Assembly: GCA_963662155.1 (NCBI GenBank)
Contig: OY759263.1
Coordinates: 34,040,363-34,104,362, forward strand
Length of the DNA stretch: 64,000 bases
Direction: 5' to 3'
Source: Lamellibrachia columna
Taxonomy: Eukaryota > Annelida > Polychaeta > Sabellida > Siboglinidae
Part shown: piece after piece, positions 44,200 to 55,904 of the stretch
How the letters are laid out: every line of letters starts with the position of its first letter
How positions within the stretch are numbered: position 1 is the stretch's first letter
Notes under the pieces: model-generated
Seen by the model: only the letters and a program-made list of their open reading frames with translations
What the model was told of the DNA's origin: nothing
The model's database searches: none
Translations under genes and position numbers: made by a program

Positions 44200-44980
44200 A
44201 TTGCCATTAATGTCTTCTTGCACCAGATTGCAAATGATTACAGTTTGCTTTTACAAAATGGACGCCCAGACTCTCTCTTAGATTTGTGCTTCCACATGAA
44301 TTTATGCCTAGCTACGTCCCTGACAATTATCGTCTGGACTTACCTTCAGACGTACAACCAGCACTGACACATACTACATAATATATACCTATAGAAATTA
44401 TTGTGTAAAATGTATAGTGCAAAAGTCACATACAAAAAGCGTACCGGAATTTCTATAGGCCTAATGCCTGGTATACAAAAACATGTGGCATATAGATATT
44501 TTACTCAATTAAAACACGTAAAGGCGGGGATTAGAATCCTCCAAATTACCGGTATGTATAAAACACAAAGAAACTCCAAATGTATGTATAAAAACATGTT
44601 GTACAAACAATAAACCCGGCCATACCGAGAATGGAAATATAAACCTGTAACCGCACCACGACCCCGAACACACCGTAAAGGGGGGTTACATCAGTGCTCA
44701 ATGCCTAAGTTGGAAAGCGTTTGAGACACCTCTCTAACTCCCCTTTCCACTAACTGCCGCGCACAATAGTTTTTCGTCGAAGCCGAATAAAAAGAGGGCA
44801 TGGCTAATAGTCAAGGGGAGGGGGTGGGTAAGCGAATTAAATACGACAGAACACAGGTACAGATCCGAATTACTGATTTCCGGAAAAAACTAACTTGTAT
44901 GAGGAGAACTTCCGAACACTACCGCTGTCCTCGGGTGATCAAAGGTCGGGTTTGCCTACCACACAACGCCCACGCCTCCT
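44200..44980. other. stretch without recognised gene
   Basis: No repeats or domains recognised. The frame 44800-45054 has no family support. Confidence 0.5.
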
Positions 44981-45091
44981 CGGCGGACATAGAGAGCACG
45001 CGTTCCCCGGATTCTTACATAAAAATCATTTGTGAATGTACTACAAATTATTGAATGGAGTATGAAATAGTGAATGGCTACATACACTATA

Positions 45092-45526
<435 letters not shown>

Positions 45527-45604
45527 AGCGCACGAACATCCACAATTTAATATATCGTACAATATTTATTAATTGCTCAAATAGGACTGTGCCATAAAAA
45601 ATTT

Positions 45605-45740
45605 CCACCCAAAGCAAAACACCCAGATGGCAAGTGGACAAGGAAGCCGTTGGCTTATCGAGAGTCCAACAATTTGTGTAACCCGCCCTTCTGAGATATT
45701 TGTAAATTTTGTTTGACGCTGCTAGCATTTACAGTACTGG
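45605..45740 (-). mobile_element. CR1-like 3' tail inside the terminal-repeat element
   Basis: CCAGATGGCAAGTGGACAAG and TTGGCTTATCGAGAGTCCAA, then CCCGCCCTTCTGAGATAT, the inverse of the ISXXLRRAGYK end of ORF2 and its 3' UTR. The same tail occupies the same position in the copy at 52328-57344. Confidence 0.85.
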
Positions 45741-46129
45741 CCATAAACCAGTACACTAGCCTTTACAAATGAAATAAAGCGTTCACACGCCGTGGTTAAA
45801 TAAACTGTGTTCTTTCAGTCATTGTCAGCACACAATTCGCTGGCTGAGCCAAGCGGCCAGAGCGTTGTTACAGCTTGCCCCAATACAACTGTAACTTGCA
45901 CGTTGACGATAACAAATCCCGAATTTCAGCTTAACTTCTACTTGGCATAACCCCTAATACTGTACAGTAGACATGTTTCAAGTTTCATTCACGAAACATA
46001 AGAAGTGGCTGCATGAAATAATATTATGCGTATCGACATACCAAAACTAGTTTTATGCGGTTAAAAAGTCATTTTTGTCCACACCTCATTAATTTCATCT
46101 TCTTAACTGTTGCGTAAAGCTACCCCCCC

Positions 46130-46166
<37 letters not shown>

Positions 46167-46168
46167 TA
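46130..46168. repeat. (ACATAC)n microsatellite
   Basis: Six or so units of ACACAT at the end of the partial terminal-repeat element. Confidence 0.9.
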
Positions 46169-46500
46169 CCGACTTTTAGTCACCAACAGTTTATCTGCCG
46201 ACAAATACTTGGCAAATATCCATAGGCCGATCGTCGGCCAACCGATTTTTCAGACGCCAGATATCCACAAAAAGTGTTGTTAACTGTTGGTGGAGAACAC
46301 ACACATAACAACTACACTTGAGTTGCCAAAAAAAGCAATCGCTAACATGTTGGCAACTGAAGAATCGATATGTGTATGACGGTCTATACAGCTATCAGTG
46401 TACGTTGCAAAACCAAGATAAGGATGTTAGCACAACAGTAGAATGTAATTCCTGTGAAATTGGAAGGTATGTTTGGGGAAATATTCAGCCTTCAGACTCG

Positions 46501-46634
46501 ATGGTGACGCTGGACATGTGGTGACGCTGGACATGTGGTGACGCTGGACCTGTGGTGACGCTGGACCTGTGGTGACGCTGGACATGTGGTGACGCTGGAC
46601 ATGTGGTGACGCTGGACACGTGGTGACGCTGGAT
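46501..46634. repeat. 17-bp tandem array (GGTGACGCTGGACATGT)
   Basis: About eight copies; some read ACCTGT or ACACGT in the variable end. Its inverse contains GTCCAGCGTCACC, the core of the array at 49515. Confidence 0.93.
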
Positions 46635-47166
46635 GTGCAGTTAGGGGAAGATGTATCCATTCATTGTGAAATGTACTCATTACTTTTACATTACAAGACA
46701 TACAAGACAAGACAACACATATTCATAGACCATTATTTCAAGGACAATGCACTTTATGGGGCTTCATATGTTATACTATAAGTACTTATATTCTGAATTA
46801 TTAGTTTTATTACCGTAAGGACAACAGTTGTCGTTGCCTATTTCCTTCAATGAAAACCTCGTCATGAAGATTAACTTGTACCCCAACTGCATCCACCAGT
46901 AGCACTAAAGTCATGCGCTGGCACTGCAGATATCACACCGACTGCTGACTCCCCAGGAAAAGGATATGATATGCCCCAAAGCAGGTCAGTTATTATAGGA
47001 AGGAGACGAAGAGGATCTATAAAAACGTGTCGGGGATTTCGAGAAATAGCTGCAGTGCAACACAAACAATCAGGAAGGAGCATAACAGACAAGACCGACA
47101 TTACTCCCACTAACAACACTCTACCATGCTGATGTAATACTGTGGAAGGACGGACAGGGCCTTTTA

Positions 47167-47334
47167 AAAACATGAACATGTGATGGAGGTGCAACATATT
47201 CTAGTAAAGACAAGGAGACCATTCTTCACAGGACATAACTTGAGCCCTTTAAAACATGAACATGTGATGGAGGTGCAACATATTCTAGTAAAGACAAGGA
47301 GACCATTCTTCACAGGACATAACTTGAAATAAAA
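47167..47334. repeat. 84-bp tandem duplication
   Basis: Two copies starting AAAACATGAACATGTGATGG at 47167 and 47251, nearly identical. Confidence 0.92.
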
Positions 47335-47340
47335 TCTGAC

Positions 47341-47508
47341 ATGGTCGCTAAGACGTTGCAGCAACTCGCAGGACAAAAGCCAATACAACGTGCGAAAGCC
47401 ATTCGTCTGCAGTTAGAAGTGAATGAGTTGATGAATAGACCGGATAACTCTACATTCTTCCCATACAAGAATTATACAGTGAAGGGTAGTAAGAAGGAGT
47501 TTAATTAA
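47341..47508 (+). CDS. small open frame of unknown function (55 codons)
   Basis: ATG 47341 to TAA 47506-47508. The composition (VAKTLQQLAGQKPIQRAKAI near the start, a FFPYKNYTVKG block near the end) looks protein-like rather than repeat-derived. The frame opens just after an in-frame stop 21 bases upstream. It could be a relic of a transposon ORF or an exon; no splice sites are clear and I do not recognise it. Confidence 0.2.
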   Translation: MVAKTLQQLAGQKPIQRAKAIRLQLEVNELMNRPDNSTFFPYKNYTVKGSKKEFN

Positions 47509-47761
47509 CTATCGTCGATACCTGCATGCTTAATTCGGTGAAGAAAATACTGATACAAAAATATATATCCTTCTTCTGTCGGGCAAGATCAAAGCATGTT
47601 ATGCTGAATAGCAGCGTTTATTACCGTACATATGGACATTACGGAAAAGTATGTCTGCTGCATGAATGAGTAGACACAAAATGCCTACTTCGACCGCCAA
47701 CAGGTAACACCCCAGCAGTTACTCATTAGCTGCAACAAGTCCTTGCTACATGATTGTTTCA

Positions 47762-48180
47762 GATGACAACAGTCGCCAGCACAGCACAGCCGCCTTCCTT
47801 GTGGCTGCGTTACCACATGTCAACAGTCGCCAGCACAGCACAGCACACCCGCCTTCCTTGTGGCTGCGTTACCACATGTCAACAGTCGCCAGCACAGCAC
47901 AGCACACCCGCCTTCCTTGTGGCTGCGTTACCACATGTCAACAGTCGCCAGCACAGCACAGCACACCCGCCTTCCTTGTGGCTGCGTTACCACATGTCAA
48001 CAGTCGCCAGCACAGCACAGCACACCCGCCTTCCTTGTGGCAGCGTTACCACATGTCAACAGTCGCCAGCACAGCACATCACACCCGCCTTCCTTGTGGC
48101 TGCGTTACCACATGTCAACAGTCGCCAGCACAGCACAGCACAGCACACCCGCCTTCCTTGTGGCTGCGTTACCACATGTT
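47762..48180. repeat. 59-bp tandem array
   Basis: About seven copies of a 59-base unit (CAACAGTCGCCAGCACAGCA then CAGCACACCCGCCTTCCTTG and the rest), nearly perfect, with CAGCA-length variation. Open frames in it follow from the lack of stops. Confidence 0.95.
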
Positions 48181-48384
48181 AAGGAGTGTCTTCCATGTTT
48201 AGATGTTAACTTCCCGAACACTGTCCGAGTTCACAGTACCGTAATCGCATGATACTGGTTATTCGAGATAGCAGCCACCTGGCAGCTTTTTAATCTGGCC
48301 GTTGCAAAGGGTCATGCGATGGTGTCGGCTGTAGTGCCAAGTGAAGTACAGATGATGCTGTGAAATGGGGCTGCACGATCGCCG

Positions 48385-48727
48385 CTTGTGCGCTCAAATG
48401 ACTCCATTGGCTGCCAGCCGAGTTCCGCATCACGTACAAGGTGGAAGGTGTGTCTACAGACTTTACAACGCACTACACGGTCATGGCCCCGAGTACATGA
48501 CAGAGAAGTTTGCCACCAGCACTTACACTAAATGTGCCAAGGACGACGCGAAAGACACCATGAGACCGTGCTTTCAACGTATCTGCACCAACATTGTGGA
48601 ATGCGCTACCCACAGATTTACGAAGTGTTAACAATATTACAGTTTTTAAGAGCATGCTAAAGACTCATTATTTAAATTTAGCGTACGATTAAGTTATTAT
48701 TATTATTATTATAATATATATATTATT

Positions 48728-48775
<48 letters not shown>

Positions 48776-48813
48776 ATTATAATATATATATATATATATA
48801 TATTATTATTATT

Positions 48814-48876
<63 letters not shown>

Positions 48877-49135
48877 ATAGATTATAGATTCATTCTTTTT
48901 AATTGTTTTATCCAATCATACTCTATTTAACCTATGTAATATTTAATTTTTTATTATTTATAGCACCATATGATACAAATGTCTACATTTTATGTGTGTA
49001 TTTTTATCCTATCACCATAATTGTTTTATGTGATATAGTTATTTTATTATTATTTTATTACCATGTACTTCACCAGAGAATATTGTTGTGTATATTTGGT
49101 GCCATATAAATTAATAAACATTAAACATTTCTTCT
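48385..49135 (+). pseudogene. LINE C-terminal fragment with 3' tail (L2/CR1-like)
   Basis: Plus strand LHWLPAEFRITYKV (48399-48440), then after a frameshift RLYNALHGHGPEYMTEKFAT (48456-48515), the standard block following the RT core. Further down, TTGGTGCCATATAAATTAAT near 49095-49125 resembles an L2-type 3' end. A (TTA)/(TA) microsatellite (48695-48873) lies between. Confidence 0.7.
48695..48873. repeat. (TTA)n/(TA)n microsatellite
   Basis: Alternating ATT and AT runs. Confidence 0.95.
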
Positions 49136-49514
49136 CGTTTGCCATCCACTACATCTTTGTCAGCGATGAGAACATAAACCATACTCGCGAGGAGCTATCA
49201 GAGTGGGAGATGTACTGACGTCAGATGTTAATCCACTCCACCACTAACAGTGAAGACAAGGAGCTATCCGTGCGTGAAACCTCGTGCTTCCAATAGTGTT
49301 GTATAAAGGGCGGCCACCAGGTTGTTGGGGACGGGCAACTGTGGCCTCTACCTCGCCGCCGGTGGGTTGTAGAAGCTCCAATTCCATGGTATGAAACCCA
49401 CATGATGTGTATACTCACACGTGCAGGTGAAGGTGCCTTCACAAATGCATCATCATAACTAACTTTTAATAAGTTTTAAGTAAATACAATTATATTTGGG
49501 TCAGTTCTGACCAA

Positions 49515-49685
49515 CCAGTGTCCAGCGTCACCGCAGAATGTCCAGCGTCACCGCAGAGTATCCAACGTCCCGGCAGAATGTCCAGCGTCACTGCAGAGGG
49601 TACAGCGTCACCGCAGAGTGTCCAGCGTCACCGCAGAGTGTCCAGGGTTACCGCAGGGTGTCCAGCGTCACCGTCCAGCGTCACC
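49515..49685. repeat. 20-bp tandem array (TGTCCAGCGTCACCGCAGAG)
   Basis: About eight variable copies. A single further GTGTCCAGCGTCACC occurs at about 50265-50280. Confidence 0.92.
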
Positions 49686-49914
49686 AGTTGTAAAAATCAA
49701 ATGATGCCTATTTTGTAATGCTATTTGTTGATTTCTTATCAGTTATACCTTGTTTGGTCAAAACTTCGTAATCCTGGCGTCAAGCATTAAATTCGTTTAC
49801 ACCAAATATCTCCCGAACGAGTTGAGATTAAATATTTGAAACAAAATACTTTAGACATTAAGAATATTGCGTGATGTAAAATCTGTCAAAAAGCAGTAAA
49901 GATTCCACGTTTGT

Positions 49915-50190
49915 ATAGGGCTACATGGCACACCATGTTTGTATAGGGTTACATGGCACACCATGTTTGTTTAGGGTTACATGGCACACCATGTTTGTAT
50001 AGGGTTACATGGCACACCATGTTTGTATAGGGTTACATGGCACACCATGTTTGTATAGGGTTACATGGCACACCATGTTTGTATAGGGTTACATGGCACA
50101 CCATGTTTGTATAGGGTTACATGGCACACCATGTTTGTATAGGGTTACATGGCACACCATGTTTGTATAGGGTTAGATGGCACACCATGC
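49915..50190. repeat. 28-bp tandem array
   Basis: Ten copies of a 28-base unit (CATGTTTGTATAGGGTTACA then TGGCACAC), almost identical. Each junction holds the hairpin ACATGG-CACA-CCATGT. Confidence 0.95.
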
Positions 50191-50640
50191 TTTAACTAGC
50201 TTTCCTGGACATGTTCTACTTTATAATGAATGATAATGATATAGCCTAATTAAAGATACATTGAGTGTCCAGCGTCACCAATGTCACTAATTTGTTTAGC
50301 TCATGGTTTGCTAAGTTCCAACCCCAGGACATATACGGCAGATGCTACGGTCAAAGACTACTTACCAAAGTTACTGATTATGTGTCTTATAAAATTCATG
50401 ACACTTTTATGACGGAACTGCAGTAGTTGAAAGAAGGCCTATCCAAGAAAAAGCAAACAATATGACCTAAGTAACAATGACAGGAAAACAAAGTTTCCAA
50501 GTTAAATGTCTTTGTGTGCCTTTTGTTTCTTATTTACTGACATAAAATTAAATGTTCAAATTGTATGTACTATTGCCAATTGTCGTCGGTGACGCTGAAG
50601 ACATGATAAAAACCTTGTTCGACTTCGTGTAACTGTTATT
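50190..50640. other. stretch without recognised gene
   Basis: No gene signal; one copy of the GTCCAGCGTCACC motif at about 50267. Confidence 0.5.
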
Positions 50641-51930
50641 ACTTACTTACTTACTTACTTACTTACTCATTTACTTACTTACTTATGTCACCCACTTAAT
50701 GTGGTGACATGATGATTTCCTTCTAGAGGTTTCGGTTCTTCATTGCAGTTAGTCATTTTTTTTGTCCCGCTGAGGTTCGTGTCTTTCTCTGTGATGTTTT
50801 GTAGAGTTGTTGTTGTTCGACCTCTTCTCCGAGGGCCATCTGGTTCCAGAGCAGGACTCTGTTGGCTACAGTTCTTGGTTGGTCATGTGATTGCACCATG
50901 ACACGTTTAGAGTTTTCCGCATCATTCTTGTATATTTGCCATCCAGTGCATTTTCTACTGTGTTAGTGACCATGAATCGCATCCATATATCAGTATCGGT
51001 TCCACCGTCGTCCTTTGTCAAGGACGTGAACTGCTGCCCAAGCCTTTTCTACACTGGATGTCATATTGTGAGTTTGTGTAGGGTCCAAGATATTTAAAAT
51101 CCTCCACTTTCTAAATTTCACTCCCATCTTACGAGTGTACGAGTGTATCATTTTGTTTTGCTTGGATTGAGAAATAGTCCAACAGATTTGGAAGCACTTT
51201 CGATTTTTTTTAAATAAAAATGCATTCTTCTTTTATCGTGTCAGCGAACAGAGCGATGTCATCAGCATAATCCAGATCAGAGAGATGGCAGGCTGGATGT
51301 CTGGTACTTCGGCGTCCGGTGAGAGTTATACCTTCTCTGTCATCAATCGCAGTTCTTAGAGCGTAGTTCAATACTATGATGAAAAGGTATGCGTCCAGAT
51401 GGTCTCATTTGAGAGAACTCCTGCGTTAATCTTGAAATTTGTAGTTTCCCCTTCGGGAGTGAGTCCACTTGCAGAGGTGTTTTCATACATTATCTGTATG
51501 GCTTTGACGATCTTCGGATGGAACAAATTGTCTACAGATTGTGTAACTGCTAGGCAGCGTGAATATGTTTAAAAACAAGGTTGACACATATCTCAGGAGG
51601 GCAGGTTATAAGTAGATGAACATTGTTGGACTCTCGATAAGCCAATGGCTTCCTTGTCCACTTGCCATCTGGGCCTTTGGTTTGGATGGCAAATCTTGTT
51701 AAATCTCTTGTTAAATCTTGTTAAATCTTCTCTGCGATGCCATACGCATAAAAAATCCGGAACGGTTTATTTCTATCTACCGAGTCAAAGGCTTCCTTGA
51801 AGTCGATGAAAATAAGGGCAGCTTCTTTCTGGTGGTTTCTCATTGACGAATTTTCATTGACGTTGGTGCAGCTACACCAAAATACACCAAGCGGAAAATA
51901 TTTTACGGCGGACAAAAATGAGCTCATAGC
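50641..51930 (-). pseudogene. RTE-like LINE reverse transcriptase with (TAAG)n tail, split by a CR1 tail
   Basis: Minus strand: ALIFIDFKEAFDSVDR (about 51840) to YAYGIAEKI (about 51735), interrupted at 51515-51729 by a CR1 3' end, then IVKAIQIMYENTSASGLTPE (about 51510-51455), LDYADDIALFADTIKEE (about 51275) and a C-terminal GPRRRGRTTT (about 50840). The 3' end is the tetranucleotide tail (CTTA)n on the plus strand at 50641-50686. 5'-truncated, with frameshifts. Confidence 0.88.
51515..51729 (+). mobile_element. 5'-truncated CR1-like LINE nested in the RTE relic
   Basis: Starts at GATGGAACAAATTGTCTACA (equivalent to NEWNKLSTD of copy B ORF2), continues through MFKNKVDTYLRRAGYK and its stop, then the 3' UTR and three AAATCTTGTT-type terminal repeats. 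It is almost identical to copy B over this stretch, so recent. Confidence 0.93.
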
Positions 51931-52854
51931 CCTTTTGCACTATGTCCGGGTCCGAACCTGCAGCAACAGCCTAATAATGAAAGCGAAATAAAATGAATGG
52001 TTTTGGGGCTCTGCACATAAAAGTGTTAATAAAAACTAACCATTTGTAACTACAATCAAGAATATCATGCCAGTGGTTTACTCAGAATTTGTTCTAAAAG
52101 TGGGAGATTCTGGTCAAATATCTCAGTTTTCGTGGCGGCTGACATGTTGACCAGGACGACCAATAAACGCACCGGATATATACACCGAAGCAACACAAAC
52201 AATCAATCAAGCGAGCTGCTAAGTCAGAACGGGATAAGTTCTGTAAAACTTATATGTTGCACAAGTTGAGTTTACAAGTAGATTCTTATCATTTGGTGAG
52301 CGAATGTTGTCAGTCTACATGCACCTAGGGGAGACCGGGGCTAGTTGTATACAGGGGCAAGTTGTTACAGTGTCGTTTTACGAAAACGTAGCACATATAT
52401 GGGGATACCAACGACAGTAGTTGGTTGGAAGTCCACCAGCAGACACACTTTCCGAGTTAAGAAGACGAAATTAATGAGGTGAGTACAAAAATGACCTTTT
52501 AATTATGTAAAACTTTTTGGGTATGCCCACACATTTGTTCTCAGGCAGCCACATTTTAAGTTTCGCGAATGAAATTTGAAACACGTCTACTACATAGTAT
52601 AAGGGGTTATGCCAAGTAGAAGTAAAACTGATTTGTTAAAGTCCACGTGCATTCAACTGCAAAAATTGTGTTTGGGGCAAGTGGTTACAATTGTGTTGGG
52701 GCAAGTTGTAACAACGTTCGGGCGGTTCGCACCGATGGCTCAGTCAGCGAGTCGTGTGTTGACAATGACTGAAAGAACGACACGTAATTAACCACGACGT
52801 GTGAACGCTTTATTTCACTTGTGAAGCCCAGCGTGTTGGTTTATAACCAGTACT

Positions 52855-53060
52855 GTTAATGCTAGCAGCGTCGAACAAAATGAACAAGTATCTCAGGAGG
52901 GCGGCGTACACGTACACATTCATACATAGATAGGCGGCGTACACGTACACATTCATACATAGATGCAAATGGTTGGACTCTCGATAAGTCAATTGCTTCC
53001 TTGTCCACTTGCCATCTGGGTGTTTTGTCTTGGGTGGCAATGTTGTTAAACCTTGTTAAA
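52855..53060 (+). mobile_element. CR1-like 3' tail within the terminal-repeat element
   Basis: CTAGCAGCGTCGAACAAAAT, then ISQEGGVY-like end of ORF2, then TTGGACTCTCGATAAGTCAA and the CTTGTCCACTTGCCATCTGG tail, ending with two GTTAAA repeats. A local 33-base duplication (GCGGCGTACACGTACACATT) lies at 52900-52965. Confidence 0.85.
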
Positions 53061-53064
53061 TGTT

Positions 53065-53740
53065 TATGGCATAGCCCTATTTGAGCAATTAATAAATACT
53101 CCACGATTCGTTGAAATGTGGATGTTTTTGCGCGTGTGCGTGAGTGCGTACGTGCGTGTATCCCCGAGGGGGATACTCCCTATACCGAGGTGTACATGTA
53201 TGTGCCGCGCAAATGCCCCTGTTTTTGGCCATTTTTTTCTCTCTGTCCGAAGAAAAAATGTAAATTTTCTCTCTTTGTGCCCCAATTAAACCTGATAATT
53301 CTCTCTTCCATCGAAGAGGAAATTTCCCAATGAAAACGTTCCGCCCGGGCTTACCTTACGCTTATAGATATTAGATAAATTGTTCAATAATGTTCTCTTG
53401 GTGACCATAAATTTCTTGATTTTTCTCTCTCTCTTTGTGTGTTCCGTGGGGCTCTGGCGGCACACCCCACCGCTTTGGTATGGCAGTACCCCCCCGGGCG
53501 TGTATCATTCAATCAAAAAGAAGTCGCATTACATATATACTTCCATTCACTACTTCCTACTCCATTCAATAATTCGTATTCACAATTGTTTGTTATGTAA
53601 GAATCCGGGGCACGAGTCGCCTTTTGTAACTAAAAATGAAAAGCTTAATATATGAAAGGGTGTAAGGGGTGTTTATGCGCTCAACCGTAAAGACACTCAA
53701 GTCAACCTCACCTTCCCGGGGTGCACCCTGGTAACAAGTA
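53065..53740. other. non-coding interior of the terminal-repeat element
   Basis: Contains ATCCCCGAGGGGGATACTCC (an inverted repeat) near 53161 and a pyrimidine-rich segment. Parts recur inverted at 44985-45100. No coding signal. Confidence 0.6.
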
Positions 53741-54081
53741 CATTGTGCTGGGCAAACGAGGCTATGGCTAAGGGAAGGAAACCCCCGAAAATAAACCTAC
53801 TGCGCATGGCCAACAACCCTCCCAACTCAAATGATGTTACAGAAACCAGAAGTGAATTTCAAAAGCCAGCTTGTGCTGAAAATGGCTACAGGAAGGCGAC
53901 GGCCCAGATACCAGCATACTCAACATCACAGAACCACAGCAATTTAAGCAAGCACTCACACACCTAGCCCCAAACTAAATAGCATTCACACCCAACCCTG
54001 ACCGTTTGACTCCATAGGAGTGTTGGCCAGTAACAATACAAGACAAGACCAGCGGATGATGACATCATTTATTTGGAAAGT

Positions 54082-54834
54082 ATGACGCTTCCGGATCAAA
54101 GCCAAACGGAAGTTCGGAGGCTGACAACGTCGTTAACCAAGCCAAAAGTTAATGTAAATATAGGATGTTGGAATGTGAGAACGTTGTACTCTATAGGGAA
54201 ATCAGCACAGCTTGCAAGAGAAATGGATAAATATAAAATAGATGTCATGGGAATTAGTGAATGCAGATGGATGGGACAAGGAAAAGTCAAGATGAACACC
54301 GGAGAGAGCGTAATTTTTTCAGGGAGAGAAGACAACATACACAGACACGGAGTGGCAATAATGATGACGAAGAATGGAGAACAAGCATTGCTGGAATCGA
54401 AACCTATCAGCGATAGAATTATTTATGCTAGATTCTTCTCCAGGTATGTAAAGCTATCGATCATACAAGTCTTTGCACCAACAAATGAAGCCAACGTCGA
54501 AGATAAAGACAATTTCTACGAACAGCTCCAGACAGTTGTGGAAAGTGTTCATAAGCATGACATACTCTTAGTAATAGGGGATTTTAATGCCAAAGTTGGA
54601 GAAGACAATGAAGGATATGAAAACATAATAGGAAGCCATGGAGTAGGTGAAAGAAATGACAATATTCCACATAGACTGATACATAAACAGACATGGACAT
54701 CTCCAGGAGGAAAGACAAAGAATCAAATAGACCATGTGTTAGTGAGCAGGCAACACCGGACATCAGTACTGGACATTAGGGCCATGGGAGGAGCCGACAT
54801 TGCGAGCGACCACCAATTAGGGCGATTGATATAA
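54082..54834 (+). pseudogene. RTE endonuclease domain
   Basis: From ATG 54082: NIGCWNVRTLYSIGKSAQLA, MGISECRWMGQG, IQVFAPTNEAN, LLVIGDFNAKVGEDNEGYE and, after an internal loss near 54662, KNQIDHVLVS and GADIASDHQL. These are the AP-endonuclease catalytic blocks (Glu of SECR, Asp/Asn of GDFNA, SDH). About 20 residues are missing between GERNDN and IPHRLIH. A frameshift after SDHQL separates it from the RT. Confidence 0.88.
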
Positions 54835-54878
54835 TTAAGTTACAGCAACCAGCTATTAAAGCCCAATTCTCACTGAAG

Positions 54879-55904
54879 TTGCGCAACAAATATGATATAC
54901 TACAAGACTACGAAGAAACAGACGACGAAGAAGTTGAGAAACAATGGCAAGACTTTGAGGATGCATACAAAGAAACAGCTCAAGAAGTACTGGGGTACAA
55001 AAAGAAAGGGCAAAAACCACGGATCAACAAGGAGTCGTGGGAGTTAGTAGAAGAGAGAAAACGACTGAAGAACAACATCGAGCAGACAAAGTCAGATAGG
55101 ATTAAGAAGAATTACATGGATAAATATAGGTGTAAAGACAAAGAAGTAAAGAAGAGCATGAGACAAGACAAGAGGAAGTGGGTTGATCACCTTACCACGG
55201 AAGCAGAGGAAGCAGCACAAAATGGAAGAATGAAAGAAGTGTATGATATTACAAAAACCCTGAGTAATGACAAACGTAAGACAACAAATGCAGTAAAAGA
55301 CAAATGTGGAAATTTAATAACGGAAGGATTGGCCAGAAGGAAGCGATGGAAAGAACACTTTGAGGAAATCCTTAATAGACCTATACCTGATAACCCTGTA
55401 ACAGATGTGGAGATAGATCCGATCATAAATGAAATCAGCACTGACCCAATAACAAAAGCAGAAATTAGAATAGCGCTAAGGAAGATGAAAAACGGGAAAG
55501 CAGTGGGCAAGGACGAAATTACAGCAGAATTATTAAAAGCAGATATGAATACAACAGAGAAATGGCTTGTCAAATTATTCAGAACATTTTGGGAACAAGA
55601 GAAAGTGCCAAAAACGTGGAAGCAGGGACTGATCGTTAAAATACCGAAGAAAGGTGACCTCACAGAGTGCGGGAATTGGAGAGGAATTACTTTGACATCT
55701 GTTCCTAGTAAAGTATTCGGAAGAGTACTCATTGACAGAATAAGAGATGGAGCTAACAGCAAGTTGAGAGACGAACAAGCAGGTTTCAGAAGTGGTAGAG
55801 GCACATTAGAACAGATATTTATTTTACGATATATTATAGAACAGGTAGTGGAATGGCAGGCAACTCTATACATCACGTTTGTGGACTTTGAAAAAAGCAT
55901 TTGA
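54879..55904 (+). pseudogene. RTE reverse transcriptase, first half
   Basis: A Lys/Glu-rich linker, then GKAVGKDEITAELLKAD, KTWKQGLIVKIPKKGDL, NWRGITLTSVPSKVFGRVL, RDEQAGFRSGRGTLEQIFIL and LYITFVDFEKS, where an extra A in GAAAAAAGC (about 55889) shifts the frame just before the first catalytic Asp block is complete. Confidence 0.9.

Noticed and set aside
47750..48252. Three overlapping 130-150 codon frames
   Set aside because: 59-bp array lacking stops in all forward phases.
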